From positions 1,364,001 through 1,428,000 of the forward strand of contig NZ_AP014821.1 of NCBI RefSeq assembly GCF_001548115.1: a stretch of 64,000 nt of DNA, written 5' to 3'. The stretch is from Geminocystis sp. NIES-3709. Its GTDB lineage: Bacteria; Cyanobacteriota; Cyanobacteriia; Cyanobacteriales; Cyanobacteriaceae. Made by a program: the position numbers and the translations under genes. Each line of letters opens with the position of its first letter. Position 1 is the stretch's first letter. This document shows, piece by piece, positions 1-8,680 of this stretch. The notes under the pieces are model-generated. The model saw only the letters and a list, made by a program, of their open reading frames with translations. It was not told where the DNA came from and made no database searches.

Positions 1-252
1 TTACTTTATATCAAAGATCGTAAATTAACTAGAGCTTTTACTAATAAAATTACCGTTGCTTATCGTACAAAACATCCGGGAGATTATCAAGTATTTGGAG
101 AAACTATATCTTATGATCCCTCATCACCGCAAATTCGTGCTTTGACAAAGGCAAGAGAATTATTATTAAAACGCAACGGAATAGATGTTAAAATTCGTGC
201 AGTACGTCCTCTGCGTCGTTACGATGGTACTTTTTGGGGGGGTGAAATTTAA
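1..252 (+). CDS. C-terminal end of an unrecognised protein (5' part outside window)
   Basis: An open frame enters from the left edge and ends at TAA 250-252, giving 83 residues. The tail is basic and ends in a tryptophan/glycine-rich stretch (TFWGGEI). I do not recognise the family. The reading is supported by codon use like the neighbours and by the absence of stops across the whole piece. The start and the N-terminal domains lie upstream of the window, so no function is offered. Confidence 0.6.
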   Translation, partial: LLYIKDRKLTRAFTNKITVAYRTKHPGDYQVFGETISYDPSSPQIRALTKARELLLKRNGIDVKIRAVRPLRRYDGTFWGGEI

Positions 253-586
253 TATAGCAATTTCTACTCTTATGAGGTACGCTCAAATCTTTTAATCAGG
301 GAAACTTTAATTTTATTTTTATATCCCGTAACGATGAAAAACGCTATATATTTTTTACAAATTGGTGTTAACTGCTTTTAATCCTAAATTAAATTTTGGC
401 AGGGAAAAAATTTTTATCTTTTATTTATTTCTTAAAAAGTATTGTTTTAGCTTTATTGTGATTAAATTAAGCACTTTGTTTGATAAGATTATTATCGATC
501 GAATATTGTAATAATAAAATTTAGTATATTATGTGCTAGATATATAAATTTCAGGAAGATAAAAATAACATAAAGTATTGATAAAT
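253..586. other. Intergenic region upstream of prfB
   Basis: This is 334 bp of AT-rich DNA without a convincing gene. It begins with TATAGCAATTTCTACTC, which resembles the ends of a small repeat seen elsewhere in the window (33091-33113, 37948-38152). A CGCTATATA stretch near 343-351 could be the opposing end of a decayed copy. The prfB promoter must lie here, but I see no hexamer pair good enough to name. An AGGAAG at 553-558 is too far from the prfB start to be its ribosome binding site. Confidence 0.4.
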
Positions 587-1685
587 ATGGAATTATCGGA
601 TTTAAAGAGAGATATTAGCATAATCAGTGAGCGCCTGAGTAAAACTCAGGACTATCTTTGACATACCTAATCTGAAGGCACAAATCACGGATTTAGAGCA
701 AGTAGCTTCTCAACCAGAATTTTGGGATGATGGAGACAAAGCACAACAAACTTTACAACACTTAAACGATGTAAAATCGAATTTAGACCAACTTTATCAA
801 TGGCAAGGTAATGTAGAGGATACAAAGGCAATTATTGAGTTACTGGAATTAGAAGCAGATGAGGAGTTATTCACTGAAGCACAAAAAAATATTGCTGATT
901 TGACTCGTGAGTTAGATAAATGGGAATTGCAAAAGCTACTTAGTGGTATTTATGATCAAAAGGGTGCTATTTTAACCATTAATGCTGGTGCTGGTGGTAC
1001 AGATGCTCAGGATTGGGCAGAAATGCTATTGAGAATGTACACCCGTTGGGCAGAAAAGCAAAATTATCGAGTTACTTTAGCGGAAATATCTCTAGGGGAT
1101 GAGGCAGGAATAAAATCCGTAACGGTAGAAATTGAAGGTAAATATGCCTATGGTTATTTAAAAGGTGAAAAAGGTACACATCGACTAGTACGAATTTCTC
1201 CTTACAACGCTAACGGTAAAAGACAAACGAGTTTTGCTGGGGTGGATGTGATGCCAAGTTTAGGAGAAGAAGCGATTAATTTGGATATTCCTGATAAAGA
1301 TTTAGATATTTCTACTACTCGTGCAGGTGGTAAAGGTGGACAAAATGTGAATAAGGTAGAAACTGCGGTGAGAATTGTTCATATTCCCACAGGAATTGCC
1401 GTAAGATGTACTCAAGAACGATCGCAATTACAAAATAAAGAGAAAGCCTTAGCCATACTCAAGGGTAAACTATTAATCGTTTTAGAAGAACAAAGGGCGA
1501 AAGAAATTGCTGAAATTCGAGGGGATATAGTGGAAGCGGCATGGGGGAATCAAATTCGTAACTATGTTTTTCATCCTTACCAACTGGTTAAAGACTTACG
1601 CACTAATATTGAAACAACGGCAGTAAATGATGTTTTAGACGGGGAATTAAATAACTTTGTCGAGGCATATTTAAGAAATTGTTAA
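587..1685 (+). CDS. prfB: Peptide chain release factor 2, expressed by programmed +1 frameshift
   Basis: RF2 ends translation at UGA and UAA codons on the ribosome. The gene begins at ATG 587 and reads 24 codons to an in-frame TGA at 659-661. After a +1 shift at CTT-TGA-C it continues from GAC 660 to the stop at 1683-1685, for 365 residues in all, the same length as E. coli RF2. The peptidyl-hydrolysis GGQ motif falls at residues 250-252. The codon-recognition tripeptide, normally Ser-Pro-Phe, reads Ser-Pro-Tyr at 204-206. A reading that starts at the TTG at 900 would lose the first 104 residues and is wrong. The gene stands alone and converges on the oligopeptide-binding gene. Confidence 0.95.
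647..662 (+). promoter_or_regulatory. RF2 autoregulatory +1 frameshift site
   Basis: The sequence is CAGG-ACTAT-CTT-TGA-C. It has a short Shine-Dalgarno-like AGG just upstream, then the slippery CTT codon (656-658), the in-frame TGA (659-661) and the following C. In known prfB genes slow recognition of this UGA when RF2 is scarce lets the tRNA-Leu slip +1, so RF2 controls its own synthesis. All elements are visible here, although the upstream Shine-Dalgarno-like stretch is weaker than the E. coli AGGGGG. Confidence 0.93.
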
Positions 1686-1717
1686 AAAAACTCTATCATT
1701 TCTTGAAAAATATAATC

Positions 1718-1736
1718 TCTCATTTAACGGGTGAGA
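1718..1736. terminator. Possible bidirectional terminator between prfB and the oligopeptide-binding gene
   Basis: TCTCA (1718-1722) pairs with TGAGA (1732-1736) around a 9-nt loop. On the minus strand the hairpin is followed by an AT stretch with a T run. On the plus strand a long T run follows at about 1741-1755, inside the end of the convergent gene. The stem is short, so this is tentative. Confidence 0.4.
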
Positions 1737-3458
1737 TCAATTGTTACTTTTTTTCCAGTCGGCAATATTCCATGTTTTTAAATCCCAAGGGGTTAATTCT
1801 ACACCTTGTAAATTTTTGGTAATAGCGACAGTATCTGCACGATGAACGATCGGAACTACTGCTGTATTTTGAATTAACATATCATTTAATTCTTTAAAAA
1901 TAGAGGCTCTTTTTTGAGGGTTTAATTCTGTGGTGACAGTAGCTAAAAGTCGATCGAATTCTTTGTTACAGTAGCGAGAGTAGTTATTTCCTGACCAATT
2001 ATTACTCTTTTGGGGTATATTTTCACAAGTATAAATTTGAAAGTAGGGAGTCGGATCAGGATTTCCATTTCCTGTTGTAAACATTTGCACGTCAGCATAA
2101 AAATGCTCTACAGTATCATTATTACTAGGATCACTAGAAAAGAAAATACTCGCATCGATCGTTTTTAATTCTACTTCTATGCCTAAAGACTGCCAACTCT
2201 GTTTAATAATTTCTTGGGTTTTTTGACGCAAGGGGTTAACAGTAGTTTGAAATAAAACTTTCATTTCGACACCATTTTTGTCTCGAATACCGTTACCATT
2301 ACTATCTTTCCATCCTGCATTATCTAATAATTCTTTCGCTTTTTCGATGTTATATTCCATGACTGGAGTATCAGAAACGTATTGAGGAGGTGCAAGTAAA
2401 AAATTGCTAGTGGGTTTTCCTGTTATACCATAAAGTTGATTAACGATCGTGTTTTTATCCACCGCTAAAGCTAAGGCTTTTCTGACATTGTTATCACTTA
2501 AGAAAGGATGAGGAAACTGTAAACTTGATTTTTCCCCCTCTGGTGTCGATCGATTAGGATCGGTATAATTTAATAAAATACGTTCACTTTGAGAACCGAA
2601 ATTAGTAATTAATTCACCTTTTCCTGCTTGAATCAATTCTTGCAAAATATTTGATTCTACCTGTATATTATAAGCAAAATCAGCTTCTCCTGTCTGTAAA
2701 ACAGCCCTAGCGGCGGAAGTAGCATCTCCTCCTCCTTTAATTTCGATCGTACTAAAACTGAGTTTTTCGGGGTATCGATAATGGGGATTCGGTTGATAAA
2801 TTACGGAGTCTCCCGGTTTAAATTGCACAACACTATAAGCCCCTGTTCCAATAGGGTTAAGATTATAAGGGGCAGATCTAGCATTTTCTCCGTTATATTT
2901 ACTATATAAATGACTGGGGAGAATCATTCCAGCACTACCGACAAACACTGAATCCCATGCAGGGTTAACTTCTTTGAAAATAATTTTAACAGTATAGTCG
3001 TCTAAGACTTCTATTTTTTCCACATTATTATATTCTTTTGCATTACCACTACCTACTTTTGGGTTGGTAATAAATTCATAGGTGAATACCACATCTTTAG
3101 CGGTGAAAGGTTGTCCATCAGACCATTTTACATCGTTGCGTAACTTCCACACGATCGACTTACCATCTTTGGCAATGCCACCGTTTTCCACTGTAGGAAT
3201 TTCTGAGGCTAAGACGGGGATTAACTCACTATTCGGGTTAAAAGTAGCTAAGGGCTCCAGGGTAATTCTACTAGCTTCAGCGTCTTTAAATCCAGTGGAG
3301 AGATGAGGATTAAGTATTGTAGGTGCTTGCCAATAAATCATCTTTAGTATCTTATCATTATCACTAACAGAAGTGGAAGGAGGAGAAGAATTACAACTAA
3401 CCAAACTAAAACTACTAATAATAAAAGCGAGATATTTAGCTAAAGATGAATAAGTCAT
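1737..3458 (-). CDS. Peptide/oligopeptide ABC transporter substrate-binding lipoprotein
   Basis: This is a periplasmic solute-binding protein of family 5 (DppA/OppA type), 573 residues. The N-terminus is a lipoprotein signal with lipobox Leu-Val-Ser-Cys at residues 19-22, so the mature protein should be anchored by Cys22. The body shows the family pattern: an N-terminal 'WQAPTILNPH' start of the fold, a 'GIAKDGKSIVWKLRNDVKWS' stretch and a 'GTGAY' motif. No permease or ATPase gene adjoins it, which is common in cyanobacteria, where these genes are scattered. The actual ligand, whether peptide, nickel or another solute, cannot be told from the sequence. Confidence 0.9.
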   Translation of the reverse strand: MTYSSLAKYLAFIISSFSLVSCNSSPPSTSVSDNDKILKMIYWQAPTILNPHLSTGFKDAEASRITLEPLATFNPNSELIPVLASEIPTVENGGIAKDGKSIVWKLRNDVKWSDGQPFTAKDVVFTYEFITNPKVGSGNAKEYNNVEKIEVLDDYTVKIIFKEVNPAWDSVFVGSAGMILPSHLYSKYNGENARSAPYNLNPIGTGAYSVVQFKPGDSVIYQPNPHYRYPEKLSFSTIEIKGGGDATSAARAVLQTGEADFAYNIQVESNILQELIQAGKGELITNFGSQSERILLNYTDPNRSTPEGEKSSLQFPHPFLSDNNVRKALALAVDKNTIVNQLYGITGKPTSNFLLAPPQYVSDTPVMEYNIEKAKELLDNAGWKDSNGNGIRDKNGVEMKVLFQTTVNPLRQKTQEIIKQSWQSLGIEVELKTIDASIFFSSDPSNNDTVEHFYADVQMFTTGNGNPDPTPYFQIYTCENIPQKSNNWSGNNYSRYCNKEFDRLLATVTTELNPQKRASIFKELNDMLIQNTAVVPIVHRADTVAITKNLQGVELTPWDLKTWNIADWKKSNN

Positions 3459-3618
3459 GTAATGGATTGATTATTGAGAATAAGTAATTTAGTATAACCT
3501 TTTCGATAACTAATTCTCTTAGTTCAAACTCAACTAAAATTAGTTTTCTGAATTTAAAACATATATCTTGTCTATAAAGAGTTTAAAATATTCACAATTT
3601 ATGATCAAGGAGATGTTT

Positions 3619-4998
3619 ATGAAAGTTTGTGTTATCGGTACTGGATATGTTGGTTTAGTTACTGGTGTATGTTTAGCTCATATAGGCCATGATGTGATTT
3701 GTGTGGATAATAATGAAGAAAAAGTTAAACTAATGAAACAAGGACAATCTCCCATTTATGAACCCGGATTGTCTGAGTTAATGCACTCCTGTATGAACAG
3801 TGGTAAGTTAAACTTTACTACAGATTTGGGAGCAGGTGTTAATCATGGAGAAATTTTATTTATCGCCGTTGGTACTCCTCCTTTACCCACTGGAGAAAGC
3901 GATACTCGTTATGTGGAGGCTGTAGCTAGGGGTATCGGTAATAATCTCAATGGTGGTTATAAAGTAATTGTTAATAAGTCAACTGTACCGATCGGTTCTG
4001 GAGATTGGGTAAGAATGATTGTTTTAGACGGTTTTAAGGAAAAACAGACTCAAGTAATGGGAGAGGGTTTTACCATGACAGAAGAAACTTCTCCTCTTTT
4101 TGATGTTGTTAGTAATCCAGAGTTTTTACGAGAAGGTAGTGCTGTTTATGATACATTTAATCCCGATCGTATTGTATTAGGAGGTAGTGCAGACAAAGCG
4201 ATTAATATGATGAAGGAATTATATCAACCTTTAATCGATCGAAAATTTTCTGAAAATAGCAGTCTTTCTCCTGTACCTGTGGTTGTCACCGACTTAAGTT
4301 CAGCAGAAATGATTAAATATGCCGCTAACGCCTTTTTAGCCACCAAAATTAGTTTTATTAATGAAGTAGCAAATATTTGTGATCGAGTAGGTGCAGATGT
4401 TACTCAAGTAGCTAAAGGTATTGGTTTAGATTCCCGTATCGGCAGTAAATTCTTACAGGCAGGTATTGGTTGGGGAGGTTCGTGTTTTCCCAAAGACGTA
4501 GCCGCTTTAATTCATACCGCTAGTGACTATGGTTACGAAACGGAGTTGATGAATGCCGCCGTTAAAGTAAATGAACGTCAACGGGTTATTATTATTGAAA
4601 AACTACAACATGAGTTAAAAATTCTCAAAGGCAAAGTCGTTGGCTTACTGGGTTTAACCTTCAAGCCCGATACAGATGATATGCGTGATGCACCTGCTTT
4701 AAATATCATTCAAGAATTGAATCGTCTTGGTGCTAAAGTAAAAGCCTATGATCCCATCGTATCTCAAACTGGTCTTAGTCATGGACTTTCTGGAGTAATT
4801 ATCGAAAGCAATGCCGAAATGTTAGCGGATGGTTGTGATGCTTTAGTTTTAGTTACTGATTGGCAGGAATTTTTGAAACTGGATTTAGATAAAATGAGCA
4901 AATTAGTCAAAAATCGTCTTATGATTGACGGTCGTAACTTTCTTGATCGCACTGCGATCGAAAAATCTGGTTTCCGTTACGTTGGCATCGGTAGATAA
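3619..4998 (+). CDS. ugd: UDP-glucose 6-dehydrogenase
   Basis: This enzyme oxidises UDP-glucose to UDP-glucuronate in two NAD-dependent steps and supplies acidic sugar for exopolysaccharide. It has 459 residues with a Rossmann motif GTGYVG at residues 7-12, the catalytic cysteine in GGSCFPKDV (Cys289), and the C-terminal 'GLTFKPDTDDMRDAP' region. The start at ATG 3619 is chosen because AAGGAG at 3607-3612 sits 6 bases upstream and the protein then begins directly with the nucleotide-binding strand. Upstream in-frame starts (TTG 3568, ATG 3601) would add residues foreign to the family. The gene is transcribed alone. Confidence 0.95.
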   Translation: MKVCVIGTGYVGLVTGVCLAHIGHDVICVDNNEEKVKLMKQGQSPIYEPGLSELMHSCMNSGKLNFTTDLGAGVNHGEILFIAVGTPPLPTGESDTRYVEAVARGIGNNLNGGYKVIVNKSTVPIGSGDWVRMIVLDGFKEKQTQVMGEGFTMTEETSPLFDVVSNPEFLREGSAVYDTFNPDRIVLGGSADKAINMMKELYQPLIDRKFSENSSLSPVPVVVTDLSSAEMIKYAANAFLATKISFINEVANICDRVGADVTQVAKGIGLDSRIGSKFLQAGIGWGGSCFPKDVAALIHTASDYGYETELMNAAVKVNERQRVIIIEKLQHELKILKGKVVGLLGLTFKPDTDDMRDAPALNIIQELNRLGAKVKAYDPIVSQTGLSHGLSGVIIESNAEMLADGCDALVLVTDWQEFLKLDLDKMSKLVKNRLMIDGRNFLDRTAIEKSGFRYVGIGR

Positions 4999-5192
4999 TC
5001 TGTTGAGAAATTATCACAGATAGACAGGAAGACAAGAAGAAAAATAGAAAGAAATAAAAGATCGAACCTATCTTTGAGAAATTCAGTCTAAAGTTATTAT
5101 AAATGCTTACGATCTCCCCAAACAGTCTTCACATAGAGATAACTGTCAACTGTACATTGTTAATTGTTCTTTGTATTTCTTAATTTCTTATA

Positions 5193-8100
5193 ATGCAATC
5201 TTCATCAAATCAAAAATTTAGCATTACGGGTTTATCTATCCGCCGTCATATCGCCACTATCATGTTAACTTTAGCGGTTATGGTAGTAGGTGTTTTTTTT
5301 ATCTCCACTATTCAAGTCGATTTATTACCATCGATAACTTATCCTCGTATTGGAGTTAGAGTCAATACGGATGGTATCGCCCCACAGATTGCCGTGGAAG
5401 AAATTACTCGTCCTTTAGAAGAGGCTTTTTCGGCCACAGAAGGAGTAGAATTAGTTTATTCTCAGACATCAGAAAATCAAATTAGTTTAGATTTATTTTT
5501 CCGTGTAGGCGGTAATATTGATCGAGCCTTAAATGATGCAACGGCTTCTTTAAACCGTGCTAGAGGAAGATTACCAGATGATTTGGAAAGTCCCCGTTTG
5601 TTTAAATTTGAACCCTCTCAATTACCTGTTTATGAGTTTGCTGTTACTTCTGATACTAGAGATATTGTTAATTTAAGAGTGCTGACAGATGAAGAATTAG
5701 CTAGAGAGTTAAGTATTATTCCCGGAGTTGCTTCTGTTAATGTATCGGGAGGGGTTGAAGAAGAAGTTAGAGTACAGATTGATTTGCAACGGCTACAGGC
5801 TTTGGGATTAAGTTTAAATGATGTGTTAGACGATATTCAAAATTCTAATCAGGATATAACAGGAGGACGTTTATTAGGAGAAAATAATGAGCCTTTAACT
5901 AGAGTTATCGGTAGGTTTAAAAATGCTCAGGATTTGAATAATTTATCTTTTGCCATACCTAATTCTTCTCGTCGAGTTTATTTGACAGAATTTGCAGAGA
6001 TTATTGACGGTTCACAAGATCAACGTATTTTCGTATCTCTTAATACTACTCCATCGGTGAAAGTCAGCATTCAAAAACAGCCTGAAGCTAATACGATCGA
6101 AGTAGTAGAATTAATTAAAGCAAAAATTGAGGAGTTAAAACAGGCAAATATTATCCCAGAGGATTTAACTTTACTGCCGACTCTTGATGAGTCTATTTTT
6201 ATTACTAACGCCATTAATAACGTAATTTTTTCAGGTTTAATTGGTACGGGTTTAGCCGCTATTTCTGTATTATTATTTTTAGGTTCTATTCGTCAAACTA
6301 TTATTATCGTCATATCTATCCCTCTAGCAACTTTAGCGGCAGTAATTATGATGAAAATGTTTGGCTTAACCTTAAATATCTTCAGTTTGGGTGGGTTGGC
6401 TTTAGGGGTTGGTATTGTGGTTGACAACTCGATCGTGATGCTAGAAACTATGGTAGAAGGTACGGAAAAATTCATTCATGATCCTCATCCAGATAAGGGT
6501 ATTTATCGTCGTCAAATTATTTCTCAATCCATCGAAAGCTCATCGGAAGTTGAGTCTGCGTTAATTGCTTCTACCAGTACTAACTTAGTGGCAGTTTTAC
6601 CATTTTTGATGATTGGTGGTTTTATCTCTTTACTATTCAATGAGTTAGTTTTAACCATCAGTTTTGCCGTCGGGGCTTCGATCGTGGTAGCTTTAACTAT
6701 TGTACCCATGTTGGCATCTCGTCTTTTAGCCATCCAATTTTCCAGTCAAATCAAGCACTTTTTCCTCATTTCATGGTTTAACAAGGCTTTTGACGCAAGT
6801 AATTATCTTTATACTTTTATATTAAGTTTTTTACTTAAAATTCGTTGGGTAGTAATAATTGCAATATTTTTATTTTTAGGTGGTAGTAGCTTAAGTCTTG
6901 CCCAAGAAATACCCCAAGAAATTTTACCGACTATTAATACAGGACAAGTTAACTTAAATGTGCAATTTCCTCCTAATACAACCTTAGCGACTAATCGCAA
7001 GGTAATGGAATTAATCGATGAAGTTATTTTAAAACAACCAGAAACGAACTATGCTTTTACAACCTCTGGAGGTTCATTATTTGGGACAAATGTCAATGAA
7101 AACGTTTTAAGAGGTTCAAGTAATATAACAGTTAAATCAGGTACAGACATTGATAATTATATTTTGAATCTCGATCGAGAATTGAACAAGTTAAACTTAG
7201 TTAATATTCGTGTACGATTGACTCCGGGTACAGTTCGAGGTTTAATTCTCAGTAATTCTCCCATTCGTGCAGATGTGGACGTTATTTTACAGGGTAACGA
7301 TCAAAATCTGTTGGAAGAAACAGGAAGGCAAGTAGTCAGAATCCTTGATGAAAAGGCAAAATTAGTCAGATTTCGTCCTGATGCCGATGCTCCTCAACCA
7401 GAAGTAACCATAATTCCAGATTTACAAAGATTAGGAGATTTAAACCTCAATATTGCTGATATTCAAGATTCTTTACAAACAACTATAAGCGGTTTAGTTA
7501 TATCTCAATTACAAAGAGGCGATCGATTAATTGATATTCGAGTACAATTAGATCCTACTCTGGTAAAAGATGTTAATGCCTTATTGGAAGTACCTTTATT
7601 CAGTAGTGATAATCGTCTTATTCGTTTAGGAGATGTGGCAAGTATTAGCACAGGAGTAGCTCCTTCCCAAATTCAAAGAATTAATCAAAGACAGGTATTT
7701 CTCATTGCAGGAAGTTTAGCTGAAGGTACGTCATTAGGCCCTGGTATTGCAGAAGTAAAAAGTATATTAGATGAGATTGATTTACCTCAAGGTATTCGTA
7801 TTTTACCAAGTAGTGCAGAAGAAAGTAACGACAAATTACAAGCATCTTTACCAATTCTAGGCAGTTTAGCGGCCTTTTTAGTGTTTGTAGTCATGGCAGT
7901 ACAGTATAATTCTTTAATCGATCCTCTCGTGATTATGTTCACTTTACCCTTAGCTTTATGTGGAGGAATTATTGGTTTATATGTCACTGACACTCCTATT
8001 GGTGCAACAGTAATTGTGGGAGCAGTTTTATTGATTGGGATTGTGGTTAATAATGCGATCGTCATGATAGAATCAGCAAATCAAATCTACGAAAAACAAC

Positions 8101-8441
8101 TGGAAAACCCTAATATAAAAATCCCTAGTCGTTATGTCGCTATTGTTCAAGCCTCATCCCAAAGATTAAGACCAATTTTTATGACAACTATTACCACAGT
8201 GTTAGGGATGTTTCCCGTTGCGTTAGGTACTGGTGACGGAGGAGAATTTTTGCAACCTCTCGGAATAGTTGTATTTTCAGGATTATCTTTAGCTACTCTT
8301 TTAACTTTATTCCTTATTCCCTGTCTTTATCTATTACTTCATCAACCCTTTAGTTTTGGTACTCCCTCGATCGTATTTCATGAAGACACACTAAAAACTA
8401 TAATCACAGAACAACCAAGAGAGGTAATAACTAAAATGTAA
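5193..8441 (+). CDS. RND efflux transporter permease (HAE1/AcrB-like)
   Basis: This is an inner-membrane proton-driven pump subunit of 1082 residues, the normal size. It shows the duplicated RND layout: TM1 near residues 17-40, a large periplasmic porter domain, a TM2-6 bundle, a second periplasmic domain and a C-terminal TM bundle. The TM4 relay motif reads Gly-Ile-Val-Val-Asp-Asn-Ser-Ile (Asp411, Asn412), where AcrB has two aspartates. The single-Asp form is, from memory, frequent in this broader subfamily. No membrane-fusion or outer-membrane partner gene adjoins it, so the partners and substrates are unknown. Confidence 0.92.
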   Translation: MQSSSNQKFSITGLSIRRHIATIMLTLAVMVVGVFFISTIQVDLLPSITYPRIGVRVNTDGIAPQIAVEEITRPLEEAFSATEGVELVYSQTSENQISLDLFFRVGGNIDRALNDATASLNRARGRLPDDLESPRLFKFEPSQLPVYEFAVTSDTRDIVNLRVLTDEELARELSIIPGVASVNVSGGVEEEVRVQIDLQRLQALGLSLNDVLDDIQNSNQDITGGRLLGENNEPLTRVIGRFKNAQDLNNLSFAIPNSSRRVYLTEFAEIIDGSQDQRIFVSLNTTPSVKVSIQKQPEANTIEVVELIKAKIEELKQANIIPEDLTLLPTLDESIFITNAINNVIFSGLIGTGLAAISVLLFLGSIRQTIIIVISIPLATLAAVIMMKMFGLTLNIFSLGGLALGVGIVVDNSIVMLETMVEGTEKFIHDPHPDKGIYRRQIISQSIESSSEVESALIASTSTNLVAVLPFLMIGGFISLLFNELVLTISFAVGASIVVALTIVPMLASRLLAIQFSSQIKHFFLISWFNKAFDASNYLYTFILSFLLKIRWVVIIAIFLFLGGSSLSLAQEIPQEILPTINTGQVNLNVQFPPNTTLATNRKVMELIDEVILKQPETNYAFTTSGGSLFGTNVNENVLRGSSNITVKSGTDIDNYILNLDRELNKLNLVNIRVRLTPGTVRGLILSNSPIRADVDVILQGNDQNLLEETGRQVVRILDEKAKLVRFRPDADAPQPEVTIIPDLQRLGDLNLNIADIQDSLQTTISGLVISQLQRGDRLIDIRVQLDPTLVKDVNALLEVPLFSSDNRLIRLGDVASISTGVAPSQIQRINQRQVFLIAGSLAEGTSLGPGIAEVKSILDEIDLPQGIRILPSSAEESNDKLQASLPILGSLAAFLVFVVMAVQYNSLIDPLVIMFTLPLALCGGIIGLYVTDTPIGATVIVGAVLLIGIVVNNAIVMIESANQIYEKQLENPNIKIPSRYVAIVQASSQRLRPIFMTTITTVLGMFPVALGTGDGGEFLQPLGIVVFSGLSLATLLTLFLIPCLYLLLHQPFSFGTPSIVFHEDTLKTIITEQPREVITKM

Positions 8442-8680
8442 CTTAAGTAGGTTAGGAATTAGGAATTAATTGTTCATCAATTCTCTGTTTTCATCAAAAG
8501 ACTTTTTCCTCAGCCCCTATTTACTAAATTTTGATATTTTATTGCTAATTGTTAAAAATATAACCAGACAAAAAATATAGTTTATAATAGAGTTATAAAG
8601 AGATTGAGTTGGGTGAGTATCTACTGTTAATTTGTCTCTCAATTTCTTGATTTAAAATTTAGTGAGAGGATGATTAACTA

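Noticed and set aside
900-1685. A shorter prfB starting at TTG 900
   Set aside because: The frameshifted reading from ATG 587 gives the full 365 residues with the exact CTT-TGA-C site and GGQ at 250-252.
4982-5030. Hairpin ATCTGT/ACAGAT after ugd as a terminator
   Set aside because: Large loop, AT-rich 6-bp stem and no T run; too weak to list.
7787-8065. Minus-strand frames inside the RND gene
   Set aside because: They are shadows of a clear 1082-residue gene and have no start signals or known domains.
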